A stretch of DNA of 53,507 nucleotides from Chloroflexota bacterium (GTDB lineage: Bacteria; Chloroflexota; Anaerolineae; Anaerolineales; Anaerolineaceae): positions 1 through 53,507 of the forward strand of contig JAAYCN010000044.1 in the NCBI GenBank assembly GCA_012729755.1, given 5' to 3'. The notes under the pieces are model-generated. The model had not been told where the DNA came from. It ran no database searches and saw only the letters and a program-made list of their open reading frames with translations. Numbering within the stretch: position 1 is the first letter of the stretch; every line of letters starts with the position of its first letter. The translations under genes were made by a program, and so were the position numbers. Of the stretch, positions 1-8,624 are shown piece by piece.

Positions 1-248
1 TGATGTGCCTGATGATCGTAGGGGGTATTGGAAACATTCCGGGCATTGTGCTCGGAGCGTTGGTGCTCAAAGGTCTGCCTGAGATACTGCGCGAAATCAG
101 TAATTTCAGGATGCTGGCTTTTGGAGCCTTGCTGGTGGTCATGATGCTCATGCGACCTGAAGGATTCTTGCCAGCCAAACGCCCGAAAATATCCAAGCCG
201 GAAGTTCCTGACTCAGCTCAAGCTCTCAAGGAGGATCAGGGGATATGA
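1..248 (+). CDS. livM: Branched-chain amino acid ABC transporter permease, C-terminal fragment (LivM family)
   Basis: This is the end of a membrane permease whose 5' part lies outside the window. The visible 81 residues are typical of a LivM C-terminus: a Gly-rich stretch (GGIGNIPG) followed by LGALVLKGLPE, one last hydrophobic segment, and the MRPEGFLP ending seen in high-affinity branched-chain amino acid permeases. The protein would form half of the inner-membrane channel for Leu/Ile/Val or related substrates. The stop overlaps the start of the next gene, livG, so translation is coupled. The family call rests on a short fragment plus the two LivG/LivF ATPases downstream; exact substrate is unknown. 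Confidence 0.85.
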   Translation, partial: MCLMIVGGIGNIPGIVLGALVLKGLPEILREISNFRMLAFGALLVVMMLMRPEGFLPAKRPKISKPEVPDSAQALKEDQGI

Positions 249-1060
249 AAACTTGTTTGGAGACCACAGGCGTAACCAAGGTTTTTGGGGGGTTAACGGC
301 AGTAAATGATGTCAGTTTAACAGTGCCGGAGAACAGCATTGCCAGTATTATCGGTCCAAATGGCGCTGGAAAAACAACCTTATTTAACTGCATTTCAGGC
401 TATTACTTGCCGGAAAAAGGACAAATTTCATTTTACGGTGAACCAATCCAGGGGTTTCAGACCAATCTGATTGCCAGACTGGGCATAGCGAGGACTTATC
501 AGAACGTACGTCTTTTTGGCAATCTCAGTGTGATCGAAAACGTCCTGATTGGTCAGGAACCGCTGCTGAGCGCAAATTGGTTGGAATCGACGCTAAAAAC
601 GCGGAAAGCGATCCTGGAAGAAAAGCAGGCGATCGAGCGAGGGTTTGATCTGCTCGAATATGTTGATTTAGCGGGACGTGAAAACCTGTTAGCACGCAAC
701 CTGCCTTATGGAGAACAGCGCAAACTCGAAATTGCCCGAGCGTTGGCAAGTTCACCGCGATTATTGCTGCTGGATGAACCTACCGCTGGAATGAACCCCT
801 CTGAATCACGCGATTTAACGAATTTTATCCGCCGCCTCAGAGACGAAATTGGTTTGACCATTCTGCTGATTGAACATGATATGAAAGTTGTCATGGAGAT
901 TTCAGACCAGGTCTCTGTCCTGGACTATGGCATCAAAATTGCCGAAGGCAAGCCTCACGAAATTCAAAATAACCAGCAAGTCATCAACGCTTATCTGGGT
1001 GTTGGCAGCGCTGAATTAATCGGTCGATATCAGAAAAGAAAGAGAAAAATTTATGCTTAA
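245..1060 (+). CDS. livG: Branched-chain amino acid ABC transporter ATP-binding protein LivG
   Basis: Cytoplasmic ATPase of a branched-chain amino acid importer, 271 residues. Walker A is GPNGAGKTT at residues 37-45, the signature is the LivG-type PYGEQRKLEIARAL near residue 160, and Walker B is LLLLDEPTAGMNP near 178, followed by an H-loop in LLIEHDMKVV. Its ATG overlaps the livM stop by 4 bases. Its own 3' end overlaps livF by 8 bases, giving a coupled livM-livG-livF order that is standard for this transporter. The C-terminus is slightly longer and more basic than usual (KRKRK). A periplasmic binding protein and LivH are presumably upstream of the window. Confidence 0.93.
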   Translation: MKTCLETTGVTKVFGGLTAVNDVSLTVPENSIASIIGPNGAGKTTLFNCISGYYLPEKGQISFYGEPIQGFQTNLIARLGIARTYQNVRLFGNLSVIENVLIGQEPLLSANWLESTLKTRKAILEEKQAIERGFDLLEYVDLAGRENLLARNLPYGEQRKLEIARALASSPRLLLLDEPTAGMNPSESRDLTNFIRRLRDEIGLTILLIEHDMKVVMEISDQVSVLDYGIKIAEGKPHEIQNNQQVINAYLGVGSAELIGRYQKRKRKIYA

Positions 1061-1760
1061 CATCGAGAACCTGCATGTTTATTATGGTGTTATTCAGGCT
1101 CTGCAGGGAATTTCTTTTCATCTGAACAAGGGCGAGATTGTTGCCCTGATTGGTGCCAATGGTGCTGGAAAGACAACAACATTGCGCACGATTTCGGGGT
1201 TGATGAGACCTGCTGTTGGTAAGATCAGGTTTGAGGAAACAACGCTCACTGATAAAAATCCCGAGCAGATCGTAAGAATGGGGATTGTTCATGTGCCGGA
1301 GGGACGCAAGATCTTTTCGCGTATGACTGTGCTTGAAAATCTCCATATGGGTGCATTCATTATGAACGATAAAGTTCAGATCGCCAGGGATATAGAGCAG
1401 ATGTTTGCCAGGTTCCCTCGTCTTGCTGAACGGCAAGGGCAGCTGGGAGGAACGCTCTCGGGGGGTGAACAGCAAATGCTGACTATTGCGCGTGGGTTAA
1501 TGTCTCATCCCAGACTTTTGCTTCTTGACGAACCGAGCATGGGTCTCTCACCCATTATGGTGGAGCAAATTTTTGAGATCATTCAGACGATTAATGAAGA
1601 AGGCACCAGCATCCTGCTTGTTGAACAAAATGCCCAAATGGCTTTGGCTGTGTCTCATCGCGCTTATGTGGTTGAGACCGGAAAAATCACTTTGGAAGGC
1701 AAAGCCGATGATTTATTGCAGGATGAGAAGGTCGTGAAGGCCTACTTGGGTGCGGATTGA
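1053..1760 (+). CDS. livF: Branched-chain amino acid ABC transporter ATP-binding protein LivF
   Basis: Second ATPase of the importer, 235 residues, the usual LivF length. Walker A is GANGAGKTT near residue 34. The signature is LSGGEQQMLTIARGLM, Walker B is LLLLDEPSMGLSP, and the switch His position reads LLVEQN, the LivF-typical Gln variant. Starts inside the end of livG, so it is the last gene of the operon. No strong hairpin with a T-run was seen immediately after the stop. Confidence 0.93.
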   Translation: MLNIENLHVYYGVIQALQGISFHLNKGEIVALIGANGAGKTTTLRTISGLMRPAVGKIRFEETTLTDKNPEQIVRMGIVHVPEGRKIFSRMTVLENLHMGAFIMNDKVQIARDIEQMFARFPRLAERQGQLGGTLSGGEQQMLTIARGLMSHPRLLLLDEPSMGLSPIMVEQIFEIIQTINEEGTSILLVEQNAQMALAVSHRAYVVETGKITLEGKADDLLQDEKVVKAYLGAD

Positions 1761-2200
1761 CCGACAGAGATATATAGATAGCCTGACCTCAATTAAAGAA
1801 AATTGGAAAACTACCTTCCCAATGGAAGGACGGGGTCGGGGGTCCCTCCAAGTAATCTGATGCCCATTTGAATAATAAAATAGAGAACTCCACATATTCC
1901 AAGTGACCCTGTTTCCGACCAAAAAACTGACCAATGAAGCGTAACGTTTGGGTTTGAACTCGCACTGTTGCAACACTGCTGATGTGGCACTTGGTCATAT
2001 CCCAGTTTAATGTGCTGTCCTTGGTAGATGAAACCCGAGTTGGGCATCCTTGCAAAAAAATGGAGCGCTGTTAAAGAATTGGAATTCGAAGCTTTCATCA
2101 TATCCAATTTCTTGGTTTAGAGATAAGCGATTGATAAGAATGTTCCCATGAAACGAGTATCACTTTGCTCTAACACTTCACATCTTATACTAAATTAATC
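1761..2200. other. Intergenic region without a supportable gene
   Basis: About 440 bases between livF and the rplS promoter. Open frames exist on the minus strand, but they overlap in all three frames, lack ribosome binding sites and do not look like protein. A G-rich patch around 1828-1850 (cttcccaatggaagg followed by a ggggtcggggg run) can form a small hairpin. Nothing recognisable was found. Confidence 0.6.
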
Positions 2201-2231
2201 TTGACAAACTTTTAGAGTCTTGTGATACAAT
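2201..2231 (+). promoter_or_regulatory. Sigma-70-type promoter of rplS
   Basis: Perfect -35 TTGACA at 2201-2206 and a -10 TACAAT at 2226-2231 (19-base spacer; the overlapping GATACA gives 17). About 30 bases further on, GCGCTC and GAGCGC form a 6-bp stem around a 10-base loop (about 2240-2262) in the 5' leader. That is a position where some ribosomal protein L19 genes carry a leader structure. Confidence 0.7.
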
Positions 2232-2293
2232 ATGCCCTCGCGCTCAGCATGCACCGAGCGCTTTTAACATGGAGTTAGTTGGAGAGAAGTAAG

Positions 2294-2644
2294 ATGAACC
2301 ATACAGAGCTGTTGAAATCTGTCGAAGCTGAAAAGAACCCGAATATCCCCGATATCTTCCCCGGTGATTCGGTGAGTGTACATTACAAAATTAAAGAAGG
2401 CGATCGCGAACGCATCCAGGAGTTCAAGGGTGTCGTGCTTTACGTCCGCGGGCATGGTAATAACGCCAGTTTCACCGTGCGCCGTATTGCCAGCAATGGC
2501 ATTGGTGTTGAACGTACTTTTCTCACCAATTCGCCCCGCATCGCCAAATTAGTTGTCGATCGCCACAACAAAGTCCGCCGCGCTCGTCTGTACTTCCTGC
2601 GTGAACGCACTGGTAAGAGCGCCCGCCTCAAGCAACGTTTCTAA
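2294..2644 (+). CDS. rplS: 50S ribosomal protein L19
   Basis: Ribosomal protein L19, 116 residues, the normal family length; it sits at the 30S-50S interface. Diagnostic segments are PDIFPGDSVSVHYKIKEGDRERIQ, split here only by family wording, then GVVLYVRG, FTVRRIASNGIGVERTF and the C-terminal RRARLYFLRERTGKSARL. An upstream in-frame TTG at 2279 exists, but the ATG at 2294 follows GGAGAG at 2281-2286 with normal spacing and gives the family N-terminus. The gene is transcribed alone: promoter at 2201-2231 and terminator at 2674-2731. In many bacteria L19 follows trmD; here it does not. Confidence 0.96.
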   Translation: MNHTELLKSVEAEKNPNIPDIFPGDSVSVHYKIKEGDRERIQEFKGVVLYVRGHGNNASFTVRRIASNGIGVERTFLTNSPRIAKLVVDRHNKVRRARLYFLRERTGKSARLKQRF

Positions 2645-2673
2645 GTCGATAGTTTCGGAGTCCCCTCCGCGCG

Positions 2674-2731
2674 AAAAAGCCTTGTCTGACTGGATGACTG
2701 ATAAAATCAAACCAAACAGACAAGACTTTTT
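2674..2731 (+). terminator. Rho-independent terminator of rplS
   Basis: AAAAAG plus CTTGTCTG (2674-2688) pairs with CAGACAAG plus CTTTTT (2717-2731). The stem is about 14 bp with one bulged base on each side and a 28-base loop, and it ends in a T-run. It lies 30 bases after the rplS stop. Confidence 0.75.
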
Positions 2732-2749
2732 CATTTAATCGGAGACGTG

Positions 2750-3466
2750 ATGAGAAAACCATTGATTGCTATTTCTGCCGCTCACCAGTCGCGTAAAGGC
2801 CGTGTGCCCGATTATGAGGCTAACGAGACGTATATTAAAGCAGTTTTATCAGCCGGCGGGCTGCCTGTTGTTCTGCCCACTAACATACCTGAGGCTGACT
2901 GGCTGCAATTGATTGATGCTTTTGGTGGTTTTTTGTATTGCGGGGGCGGTGACGTGAATCCCGAGCGCTATGGGGCGCAACTGCCGCCCAACAGCTATGG
3001 CATTCATGCCGAGCGAGACCACTTCGAGCTGGGAATGCTGCGGTTGATCTTGGAGGCAGACAAACCTTTGTTGTGCATCTGTCGTGGATTACAGGTTTTA
3101 AATGTCGGTTTGGGCGGCACGTTGATTGGCGATATCGCTGCCGAACTGCCTGAAGCAGACCGGCATGATTGGTACCCCAGTTTTGCGCGTGATAAATTAG
3201 TTCATACGGTCACAATCAAGCCTGGTTCAAAACTGGAAAGGATTACTGGCAGGGGATCGCTGCGCACGAACAGTCTGCACCACCAGGCAGTCAAAAAGGT
3301 TGGCGATGGACTGGTAGTGACTGCGAGAGCCGCTGATGGTGTGATCGAAGCGGCCGAACTACCGGACAAACGCTTCGTTATGGGCGTGCAGTGGCACCCT
3401 GAACACCTTCAGGACGATCCTGCCATGCGCTCTCTTTTTGAGAATTTTATCAAGGCTGCGCTGTGA
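2750..3466 (+). CDS. Class I glutamine amidotransferase-like gamma-glutamyl hydrolase (peptidase C26 / PuuD-like)
   Basis: Cytosolic hydrolase of 238 residues. The nucleophile elbow is LLCICRGLQ with Cys111, and the catalytic His-Glu pair is in GVQWHPEH near residue 210, so the triad is intact. The FLYCGGGDVNPERYG segment is typical of gamma-glutamyl-GABA hydrolase and related C26 enzymes, which cleave gamma-glutamyl amides. The start was taken as ATG 2750 because GGAG at 2741-2744 is correctly spaced; a GTG at 2747 adds one residue. The downstream acetyltransferase starts within its stop codon. The exact substrate (gamma-glutamyl-putrescine product, folate polyglutamate or another) cannot be told; no other putrescine genes are nearby. 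Confidence 0.85.
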   Translation: MRKPLIAISAAHQSRKGRVPDYEANETYIKAVLSAGGLPVVLPTNIPEADWLQLIDAFGGFLYCGGGDVNPERYGAQLPPNSYGIHAERDHFELGMLRLILEADKPLLCICRGLQVLNVGLGGTLIGDIAAELPEADRHDWYPSFARDKLVHTVTIKPGSKLERITGRGSLRTNSLHHQAVKKVGDGLVVTARAADGVIEAAELPDKRFVMGVQWHPEHLQDDPAMRSLFENFIKAAL

Positions 3467-4041
3467 TCAGGCTCAATCAAGCTGAATTGACCATCCGCAG
3501 TGCGACGAAGGCTGACGCGGAGCAGCTGACCTCCTGGTGGAATGATGGCACCGTGATGGAGCACGCTGGATTTCCGAATGGTTTGGGCACAACCACTGAA
3601 GCGACCCGGCTTTTGATCGCTGAAAACCTGACTTCCCGTGGTCAGCGTTGCATTCTCGAAGTCAACCAAATTCCAATTGGTGAAATGTCTTACATGGTAG
3701 AGGGTCAAACGGCTGAAATTGGCATAAAGATTTGCGACCCGATATGGCAGAACAGGGGGCTTGGACCGCGTTATCTGACCATGCTGATTGGCTATTTGTT
3801 CGGCGCTGAATCTAAAGATTATGCTCTGCCTGTAGATAAAATAGCGCTCGACACCAATGCTAACAACCTGCGCGCCCGTCATGTTTATGAAAAACTCGGC
3901 TTTCGCAGAGATGCTTTGTCCGACCTGCGCTGGCAAGATCAACTGGGCAATTGGCAAATTGGCGTCGCCTACGAGCTTAAAAGATCAGATTGGGGAAATT
4001 TTTCCAAGAATTGCTCTGATTCAATGAGTCATGATCTTTAG
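3463..4041 (+). CDS. GNAT family N-acetyltransferase (RimJ/RimL-like)
   Basis: GNAT acyltransferase of 192 residues. It opens with the TIRSATKADAEQL strand-helix of the family and an aromatic WW pair. The acetyl-CoA loop is IWQNRGLGPRYLTML (motif A, R/Q-x-x-G-x-G/A form) and the C-terminal LDTNANNLRARHVYEKLGF is the motif B typical of RimL-type enzymes that acetylate protein or small-molecule amines. It starts with GTG overlapping the preceding stop by 4 bases, so the two genes form a pair. The substrate is not predictable. Confidence 0.85.
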   Translation: MIRLNQAELTIRSATKADAEQLTSWWNDGTVMEHAGFPNGLGTTTEATRLLIAENLTSRGQRCILEVNQIPIGEMSYMVEGQTAEIGIKICDPIWQNRGLGPRYLTMLIGYLFGAESKDYALPVDKIALDTNANNLRARHVYEKLGFRRDALSDLRWQDQLGNWQIGVAYELKRSDWGNFSKNCSDSMSHDL

Positions 4042-4050
4042 ATAGAACAC

Positions 4051-4079
4051 TTGCATAACCAAACTTCGTTGAGGATAAT
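4051..4079 (+). promoter_or_regulatory. Candidate promoter of the oligopeptidase gene
   Basis: TTGCAT at 4051-4056 and GATAAT at 4074-4079 with a 17-base spacer. The -10 matches 5 of 6 consensus positions, the -35 only 3. A strong Shine-Dalgarno AAGGAG follows at 4092-4097, 4 bases before the ATG. Confidence 0.45.
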
Positions 4080-4101
4080 ATAAAAAATAAAAAGGAGCCG
4101 C

Positions 4102-5877
4102 ATGCCCAAAAAATCTTCAGTAAAACCTACCGGGTGGTCACTTAAACAGCTTTTCGAAAGCTTTGACGACCCCAAAATTGATCAGACCTTTGCAGACTTG
4201 GCAAAAAAAGTCACACAGTTCGAGAGCTATCGCGATGAGCTAAGGTCTTCGCTTACCGCTGAACGTTTCCTTGAGATTATCAGAGAGCTTGAGACGATTG
4301 ATCGCCAGATCATGCGCCTCTATGGCTTCGCGGAGCTTTCTTTCGCCGCTAATACCCAAGATCAAAAAGCCCAGACGGCGATGTCCCGCGTGCAGCAGTT
4401 TTACGCTGAAAAGTCAAACAAAACCATGTTCTTCGAACTTTGGTGGAAAGCTTTGGACGCGAGAAATGCTGAAAGACTGCTCAAGGCCAGCGGCGATTAC
4501 CGCTATTGGCTCGAGCAGATGCGCAATTTTAAGCCTTATACCCTGACCGAAGCGGAAGAAAAAATCATCAATCTTAAGAATGTGACTGGTTCAACCGTAC
4601 TTAACACACTGTATGACTCCATCACTAACCGTTATGTCTTTAAGCTGACTGTAGACGGCAAGGAAAAAGAGATGACGCGTGGTGAGATTATGACCTACGC
4701 GAGAGAGAATGACCCAGATTTGCGCGCGAAAGCCTATCAGGAACTCTATCGGGTTTATGGTCATGACGCGCCGATTCTTGGGCAGATCTATCAGGGACTT
4801 GTGCGCGACTGGCGCAACGAAAACCTCAACCTGCGCGGATTCAAGAATCCCATGGCTGTGCGCAACCGGATCAATGACCTGCCGGATGAGGTGATTAACA
4901 CGCTTATCGAAGTAGCGCGCAAGAATATCGGCATCTTCCACCGCTTCTTTAAAGTAAAAGCCAAATTACTTGGCATGAAGAAGTTGCGCCGCTACGATAT
5001 TTATGCTCCGGTTTCAAAATCGAATAAAAGATATGACTACGCGGATGCGATGAGGATGACCTTTGAAGCGTTTGAACGCTTTGATCCTAAGTTCGCTGAA
5101 TTAGCCAAGCGTGTTTTTGCTGATCAGCATGTTGACAGTGAAGTGCGCAAGGGAAAGATGGGTGGCGCGTTCTGCGCGACCATTACGCCCGATTTCAGCC
5201 CCTGGGTGCTTTTGAATTATCAGGGTAAGGCTGATGATGTCTCAACTATGGCGCATGAACTTGGCCATGCGATCCATTCGCTGATGGCCGAGCATCATAC
5301 CATGTACACTCAACATTCCGCCCTGCCGCTGGCAGAAACCGCTTCAACTTTTGGCGAAATGACTTTGACCGACCTGCTGCTCGAGCGCGAACCAGATGAG
5401 GCGGTCAGACGCGATATTTTGTTTAGGCAGGTAGATGACGCTTTCGCGACGATTATTCGTCAGATCTATTTCGCGATATTCGAACGCGACGCTCACGAAC
5501 TGATTGCCAAAGACGCCTCTGTAGATGATCTGAATAAGGTTTATCTGGAAAATCTCAAAGAAGAATTTGGCAAGGCGGTAGAGGTTTCGGATGAATTCAA
5601 GTATGAGTGGGTGTCAATCCCGCACATTTATGGTACACCCTTCTATGTCTACGCCTACGCATTTGGTCAGCTGCTTGTGTTTGCGCTGTATAAGCGCTAT
5701 CAGGAAGAAGGGGCGGGCTTTAAGCCGAAGTATATGCGCATTCTCTCCGCAGGCGGCTCGATCGCGCCGATTCCGCTGCTCAGCGAAGTTGGCATCGACA
5801 TCACTACCGCCGCGTTCTGGCAGGGTGGTTTTGATTTAATTGATGGCATGGTCAAGAAACTTGAGAAGATGGGATAG
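4102..5877 (+). CDS. pepF: M3 family oligoendopeptidase F (PepF)
   Basis: Cytoplasmic zinc oligopeptidase, 591 residues, the usual PepF size; it degrades peptides of roughly 6-20 residues. The zinc site is HELGH with His385, Glu386 and His389, and the third ligand is Glu412 in ETASTFGE. The N-terminal helical PepF domain precedes it (about residues 1-200), and the C-terminus carries the substrate-binding HIYGTPFYVYAYAFGQ loop near 520, a strong PepF/M3B hallmark. Single gene with its own candidate promoter and a strong terminator at 5892-5930. Confidence 0.94.
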   Translation: MPKKSSVKPTGWSLKQLFESFDDPKIDQTFADLAKKVTQFESYRDELRSSLTAERFLEIIRELETIDRQIMRLYGFAELSFAANTQDQKAQTAMSRVQQFYAEKSNKTMFFELWWKALDARNAERLLKASGDYRYWLEQMRNFKPYTLTEAEEKIINLKNVTGSTVLNTLYDSITNRYVFKLTVDGKEKEMTRGEIMTYARENDPDLRAKAYQELYRVYGHDAPILGQIYQGLVRDWRNENLNLRGFKNPMAVRNRINDLPDEVINTLIEVARKNIGIFHRFFKVKAKLLGMKKLRRYDIYAPVSKSNKRYDYADAMRMTFEAFERFDPKFAELAKRVFADQHVDSEVRKGKMGGAFCATITPDFSPWVLLNYQGKADDVSTMAHELGHAIHSLMAEHHTMYTQHSALPLAETASTFGEMTLTDLLLEREPDEAVRRDILFRQVDDAFATIIRQIYFAIFERDAHELIAKDASVDDLNKVYLENLKEEFGKAVEVSDEFKYEWVSIPHIYGTPFYVYAYAFGQLLVFALYKRYQEEGAGFKPKYMRILSAGGSIAPIPLLSEVGIDITTAAFWQGGFDLIDGMVKKLEKMG

Positions 5878-5891
5878 TTGTCAATCTGATC

Positions 5892-5930
5892 AAAAGACCG
5901 CTGCATTTATCATTCTGCAGCGGTCTTTTT
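5892..5930 (+). terminator. Strong bidirectional hairpin terminator
   Basis: AAAAGACCGCTGCA (5892-5905) pairs perfectly with TGCAGCGGTCTTTT (5916-5929) over 14 bp, with a 10-base loop and flanking A- and T-runs. It can end pepF on the plus strand and the PIG-L gene coming from the right on the minus strand. Confidence 0.9.
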
Positions 5931-5990
5931 GATTCATGTGACCTTAGATTAGTTCTCTTCCGAGATAAGATCCAGTCCGTTTGTGTCGGT

Positions 5991-6716
5991 TTAAGGAAGC
6001 AAGGTATGTGCGCCTGCGATGATTGGCCAGTCCGTGGCGAGGGTGAAGGCCTCTACATATTCCACGCCTGCTGTTCCACAGGCGCCGGCATAGAATTTGT
6101 TTTCACCGACCAGGATATCAGAATAAAGCACGCCAAACGCATCCTTTGACCAGGGCCCATCTTGAGAGGCATGGCACTTAAACATCTTCATCTTAGTTTC
6201 GAAAGTGTCTGTGATGTCCACAAAATATTGTGGATTTGTTTTCATGCTTAAGCCACCATGTGCAGTGCAAGTAAAGAGCGGCGGCAAATGATCGATTACA
6301 GGATGCTCAGTTTCCATTAATTTTACAGTGGCAAGGACTCGCGCCTGAAAAGCAAGGTATCCACAAATGTCGTGATCCTGATTGTAATCACGGTATTTAG
6401 GAGGAGCGAAGATAACATCCGGGCGGGCGATACGAACAGCTTCAATGAAGGCCATTCGAGTTTCCCTGTTGTCAAACAGCATTTCATCTTCATAACCAAG
6501 CCAGATTAAATGTGCGCCGATCACATCCGCGGAAGCCTGAGCTTCTTTATGACGCAACGCGGCAATTTCAGCGCGGGACATTCCGTAAGAACCGATTTCC
6601 CCGTTTGTAGCGACACACATAAATACTTCATCACCCCGCTTGGCATACTTTGCCAGAGTTCCAGCCATGCGGAACTCAATATCGTCGGGATGCGCACCAA
6701 ATGCCAATACTCTCAT
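5991..6716 (-). CDS. PIG-L family deacetylase (LmbE-like)
   Basis: Zinc-dependent N-acetyl-sugar deacetylase family protein, 241 residues. The N-terminal MRVLAFGAHPDD gives the His-Pro-Asp-Asp zinc motif, followed by the family's VATNGEIGSYG loop. The RPDVIFAPP and DYNQDHD segments (third zinc ligand region) are also present. Relatives act on GlcNAc-inositol, GlcNAc-malate (BshB) or lipid-linked sugars; this copy is closest in look to the BshB/LmbE group but the substrate is open. The frame is open 6 codons further upstream, but GGAGG lies 7 bases before the ATG at 6716, which also gives the conserved N-terminus. Confidence 0.88.
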   Translation of the reverse strand: MRVLAFGAHPDDIEFRMAGTLAKYAKRGDEVFMCVATNGEIGSYGMSRAEIAALRHKEAQASADVIGAHLIWLGYEDEMLFDNRETRMAFIEAVRIARPDVIFAPPKYRDYNQDHDICGYLAFQARVLATVKLMETEHPVIDHLPPLFTCTAHGGLSMKTNPQYFVDITDTFETKMKMFKCHASQDGPWSKDAFGVLYSDILVGENKFYAGACGTAGVEYVEAFTLATDWPIIAGAHTLLP

Positions 6717-6835
6717 ATTAAAACCTCCATTCAAAGTTGTGGAATTTATAAAAACTCAACCAGTTAATCGCCTAGTTGTCTTACTACAGTCATTATAAAC
6801 GATAAAACAGTCTGGATCCTAAATTCACGACTTTT

Positions 6836-7906
6836 TCAGATGTTAAACCGCACTTCGATGATGTCTCCATCGGCCATTGGGTAATCTTTGCCTTCCACGC
6901 GCAGGCGGCCTTTATTGCGGGCTTCAGAGGTGCTGCCATATTTAATCATATCTTCATATGAGACAATTTCGGCGCGAATGAATCCCTTTTCAAGGTCGGT
7001 ATGGATGACGCCGGCGGCCTCTTTGGCAGTACCGCCCCGGCGCAGCGTCCAGGCGTGCACTTCTTTCTCTCCGGCAGTGAAAAAGGTTTGTAACCCCAAT
7101 AGATCGTAAGACATACGAATCAACCTCACCAGGCCAGTTTCAGTCATGCCAAATTCTTCCATGAACATGGTAGCGTCCTCTGGTTCGAGGGCGGCCAGAT
7201 CCATTTCGAGTTTGGTGGGCATGCTGACCACGCCAGTGTGTGGGTGGGGGCTGGTGTAAACAAGCGGCTGTTGATCTTCGCCGATATTGAAGACAACAAT
7301 CTGGGGCTTGCGGCTTAAAAAGCCGAAGCTGGCAACCACTTTATCCTCTTCGGGAGTAAATGTGTGATGACGCAGCGGTTGATCCTGCGACAGCATCGCC
7401 TGAAGGTTCTCAAAAATGTCAATTTCAGCTTGCGTAACCTCACGCGGGCGGGCTACGCCCCGGCGGTGTTCTTCGCGAAGCTTCTCGAGCCTGCGCTCAA
7501 CCATGATCAGGTCGTTGAGAATGAACTCGCTATCCATCACCTGAAGGTCGCGCAAGGCGTCGATTGATCCTGCCTGATGAGGAACCGATGCGTTTTCGAA
7601 AACCCGAACCACATGCAACAAGCCGTCCATCTGAGCGATTTGGTTAATCAGTTGTCCGGGCAGGCCATCTTTGTTGGCGCTGCCGTCGAGGCCGGCGATA
7701 TCAGCGTAGGAGACTTTTGTGCGCACGATTTTCTTTGGCGAATAAAGTCTGGCTAAGGCGTCAACCCGGTCATCCGGCACATCCACCACGGCCGTACGCA
7801 CTTCCATGCGGCCGGATGACATGTCAGTAGGCACATCGGCCCTGGTAAGGGCTTTATACAGGGTAGTTTTGCCTGACTGGGGAAGACCGATGATTCCGAG
7901 TTGCAT
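6836..7906 (-). CDS. ychF: YchF/Obg-like P-loop GTPase/ATPase with TGS domain
   Basis: Cytosolic TRAFAC-class nucleotide hydrolase, 356 residues, matching YchF (Ola1) length. The G1 P-loop is GLPQSGKTT at residues 7-15, G3 is DIAGLDG, and the coiled-coil insert (ILNDLIMVERRLEKL) sits near residue 130-170. The protein ends in a TGS fold with DGDIIEVRFNI. YchF proteins bind ribosomes and prefer ATP. The usual G4 NKxD is not obvious; the equivalent region reads VVFNIGED, as expected for this subfamily. No partner gene is adjacent; the 5' side is the intergenic repeat region. Confidence 0.9.
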   Translation of the reverse strand: MQLGIIGLPQSGKTTLYKALTRADVPTDMSSGRMEVRTAVVDVPDDRVDALARLYSPKKIVRTKVSYADIAGLDGSANKDGLPGQLINQIAQMDGLLHVVRVFENASVPHQAGSIDALRDLQVMDSEFILNDLIMVERRLEKLREEHRRGVARPREVTQAEIDIFENLQAMLSQDQPLRHHTFTPEEDKVVASFGFLSRKPQIVVFNIGEDQQPLVYTSPHPHTGVVSMPTKLEMDLAALEPEDATMFMEEFGMTETGLVRLIRMSYDLLGLQTFFTAGEKEVHAWTLRRGGTAKEAAGVIHTDLEKGFIRAEIVSYEDMIKYGSTSEARNKGRLRVEGKDYPMADGDIIEVRFNI

Positions 7907-7959
7907 GCTGGCTCCGTTATATTTGATCGATTGGTATTATACCCCGCTGGGAAGGGCTC

Positions 7960-8054
7960 AACGAGACTTCTCCGTGGGAGAAGCTGGCGAGCAAAGCGAG
8001 AGCGAAAAGGGTGTTTCTGTGAATTTATTGAATTCGCGTTATTGTTGGGTTGAT
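7960..8054 (+). repeat. Dispersed intergenic repeat, copy A
   Basis: A palindromic head (cttctccgtgggagaag), then GCTGGCGAGC, AGCGAGA, a GGGTGTTT core and a tail containing GAATTCGCGTTATTGTTGGG. The same succession of blocks recurs near 15.2, 22.9, 39.75, 49.6 and 49.8 kb. Non-coding. Confidence 0.65.
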
Positions 8055-8314
8055 TAGGAGTGAGCTTAATGCGATATTGACGGCCAATTTCCAGCCAGCA
8101 TAGTATTTTTTGCTTATTCGTCTCTGTTTCCCATTCATAAGCAATGTTTAGATCCGCAAACAGTGGTAAATCCAATCCAAAAAGCACACCTCATTTTGCA
8201 GGCTTTACTGAACAGTAAGTTACGATTGCCGTGAGAAGAATCACAAGAACTCACAAAAAACTCCCAATTGTTTGTCTCCCATGTTTGTCCTCACATGTTT
8301 GTCTCTCAATTGTC
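8055..8314. other. Intergenic region upstream of tRNA-Leu with triple short repeat
   Basis: No gene is seen. The only structure is three copies of TGTTTGTC at 8269-8276, 8282-8289 and 8296-8303, spaced 13 and 14 bases, just upstream of the tRNA promoter. Confidence 0.5.
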
Positions 8315-8342
8315 TTGACCAACGGAAGCGATGTGGTAAGAT
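8315..8342 (+). promoter_or_regulatory. Promoter of tRNA-Leu
   Basis: -35 TTGACC at 8315-8320 and -10 TAAGAT at 8337-8342, 16-base spacer, 21 bases before the mature tRNA 5' end. Confidence 0.6.
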
Positions 8343-8363
8343 TCTTTTCTTCTCGTTTCACTC

Positions 8364-8445
<82 letters not shown>

Positions 8446-8448
8446 CTT

Positions 8449-8477
8449 CAACCCCAACATTGGGGTTGTTTTTTTTA
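8449..8477 (+). terminator. Rho-independent terminator of tRNA-Leu
   Basis: CAACCCCAA and TTGGGGTTG form a 9-bp stem separated by two bases (8449-8468), followed by eight T residues. It starts 4 bases after the tRNA. Confidence 0.92.
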
Positions 8478-8624
8478 TTCCTTATTCGCCGCCAATATTG
8501 TCTTAAAAATATGATATAGTAATTATATTATTAGGCGATTGTCCAGCAGATGTGGTGGCGAACCCAGGGGATCGCCGCGAGAAGGATCGTCAGTGATATA
8601 AGGAGCAGATCAGTGGCGATCCTT

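Noticed and set aside
1713-2107. Overlapping minus-strand open frames after livF
   Set aside because: Three frames overlap, none has a ribosome binding site, and the sequences are not protein-like; treated as non-coding.
2239-2262. Riboswitch in the rplS leader
   Set aside because: Only a single 6-bp stem is present; not enough for any known riboswitch, noted just as leader hairpin.
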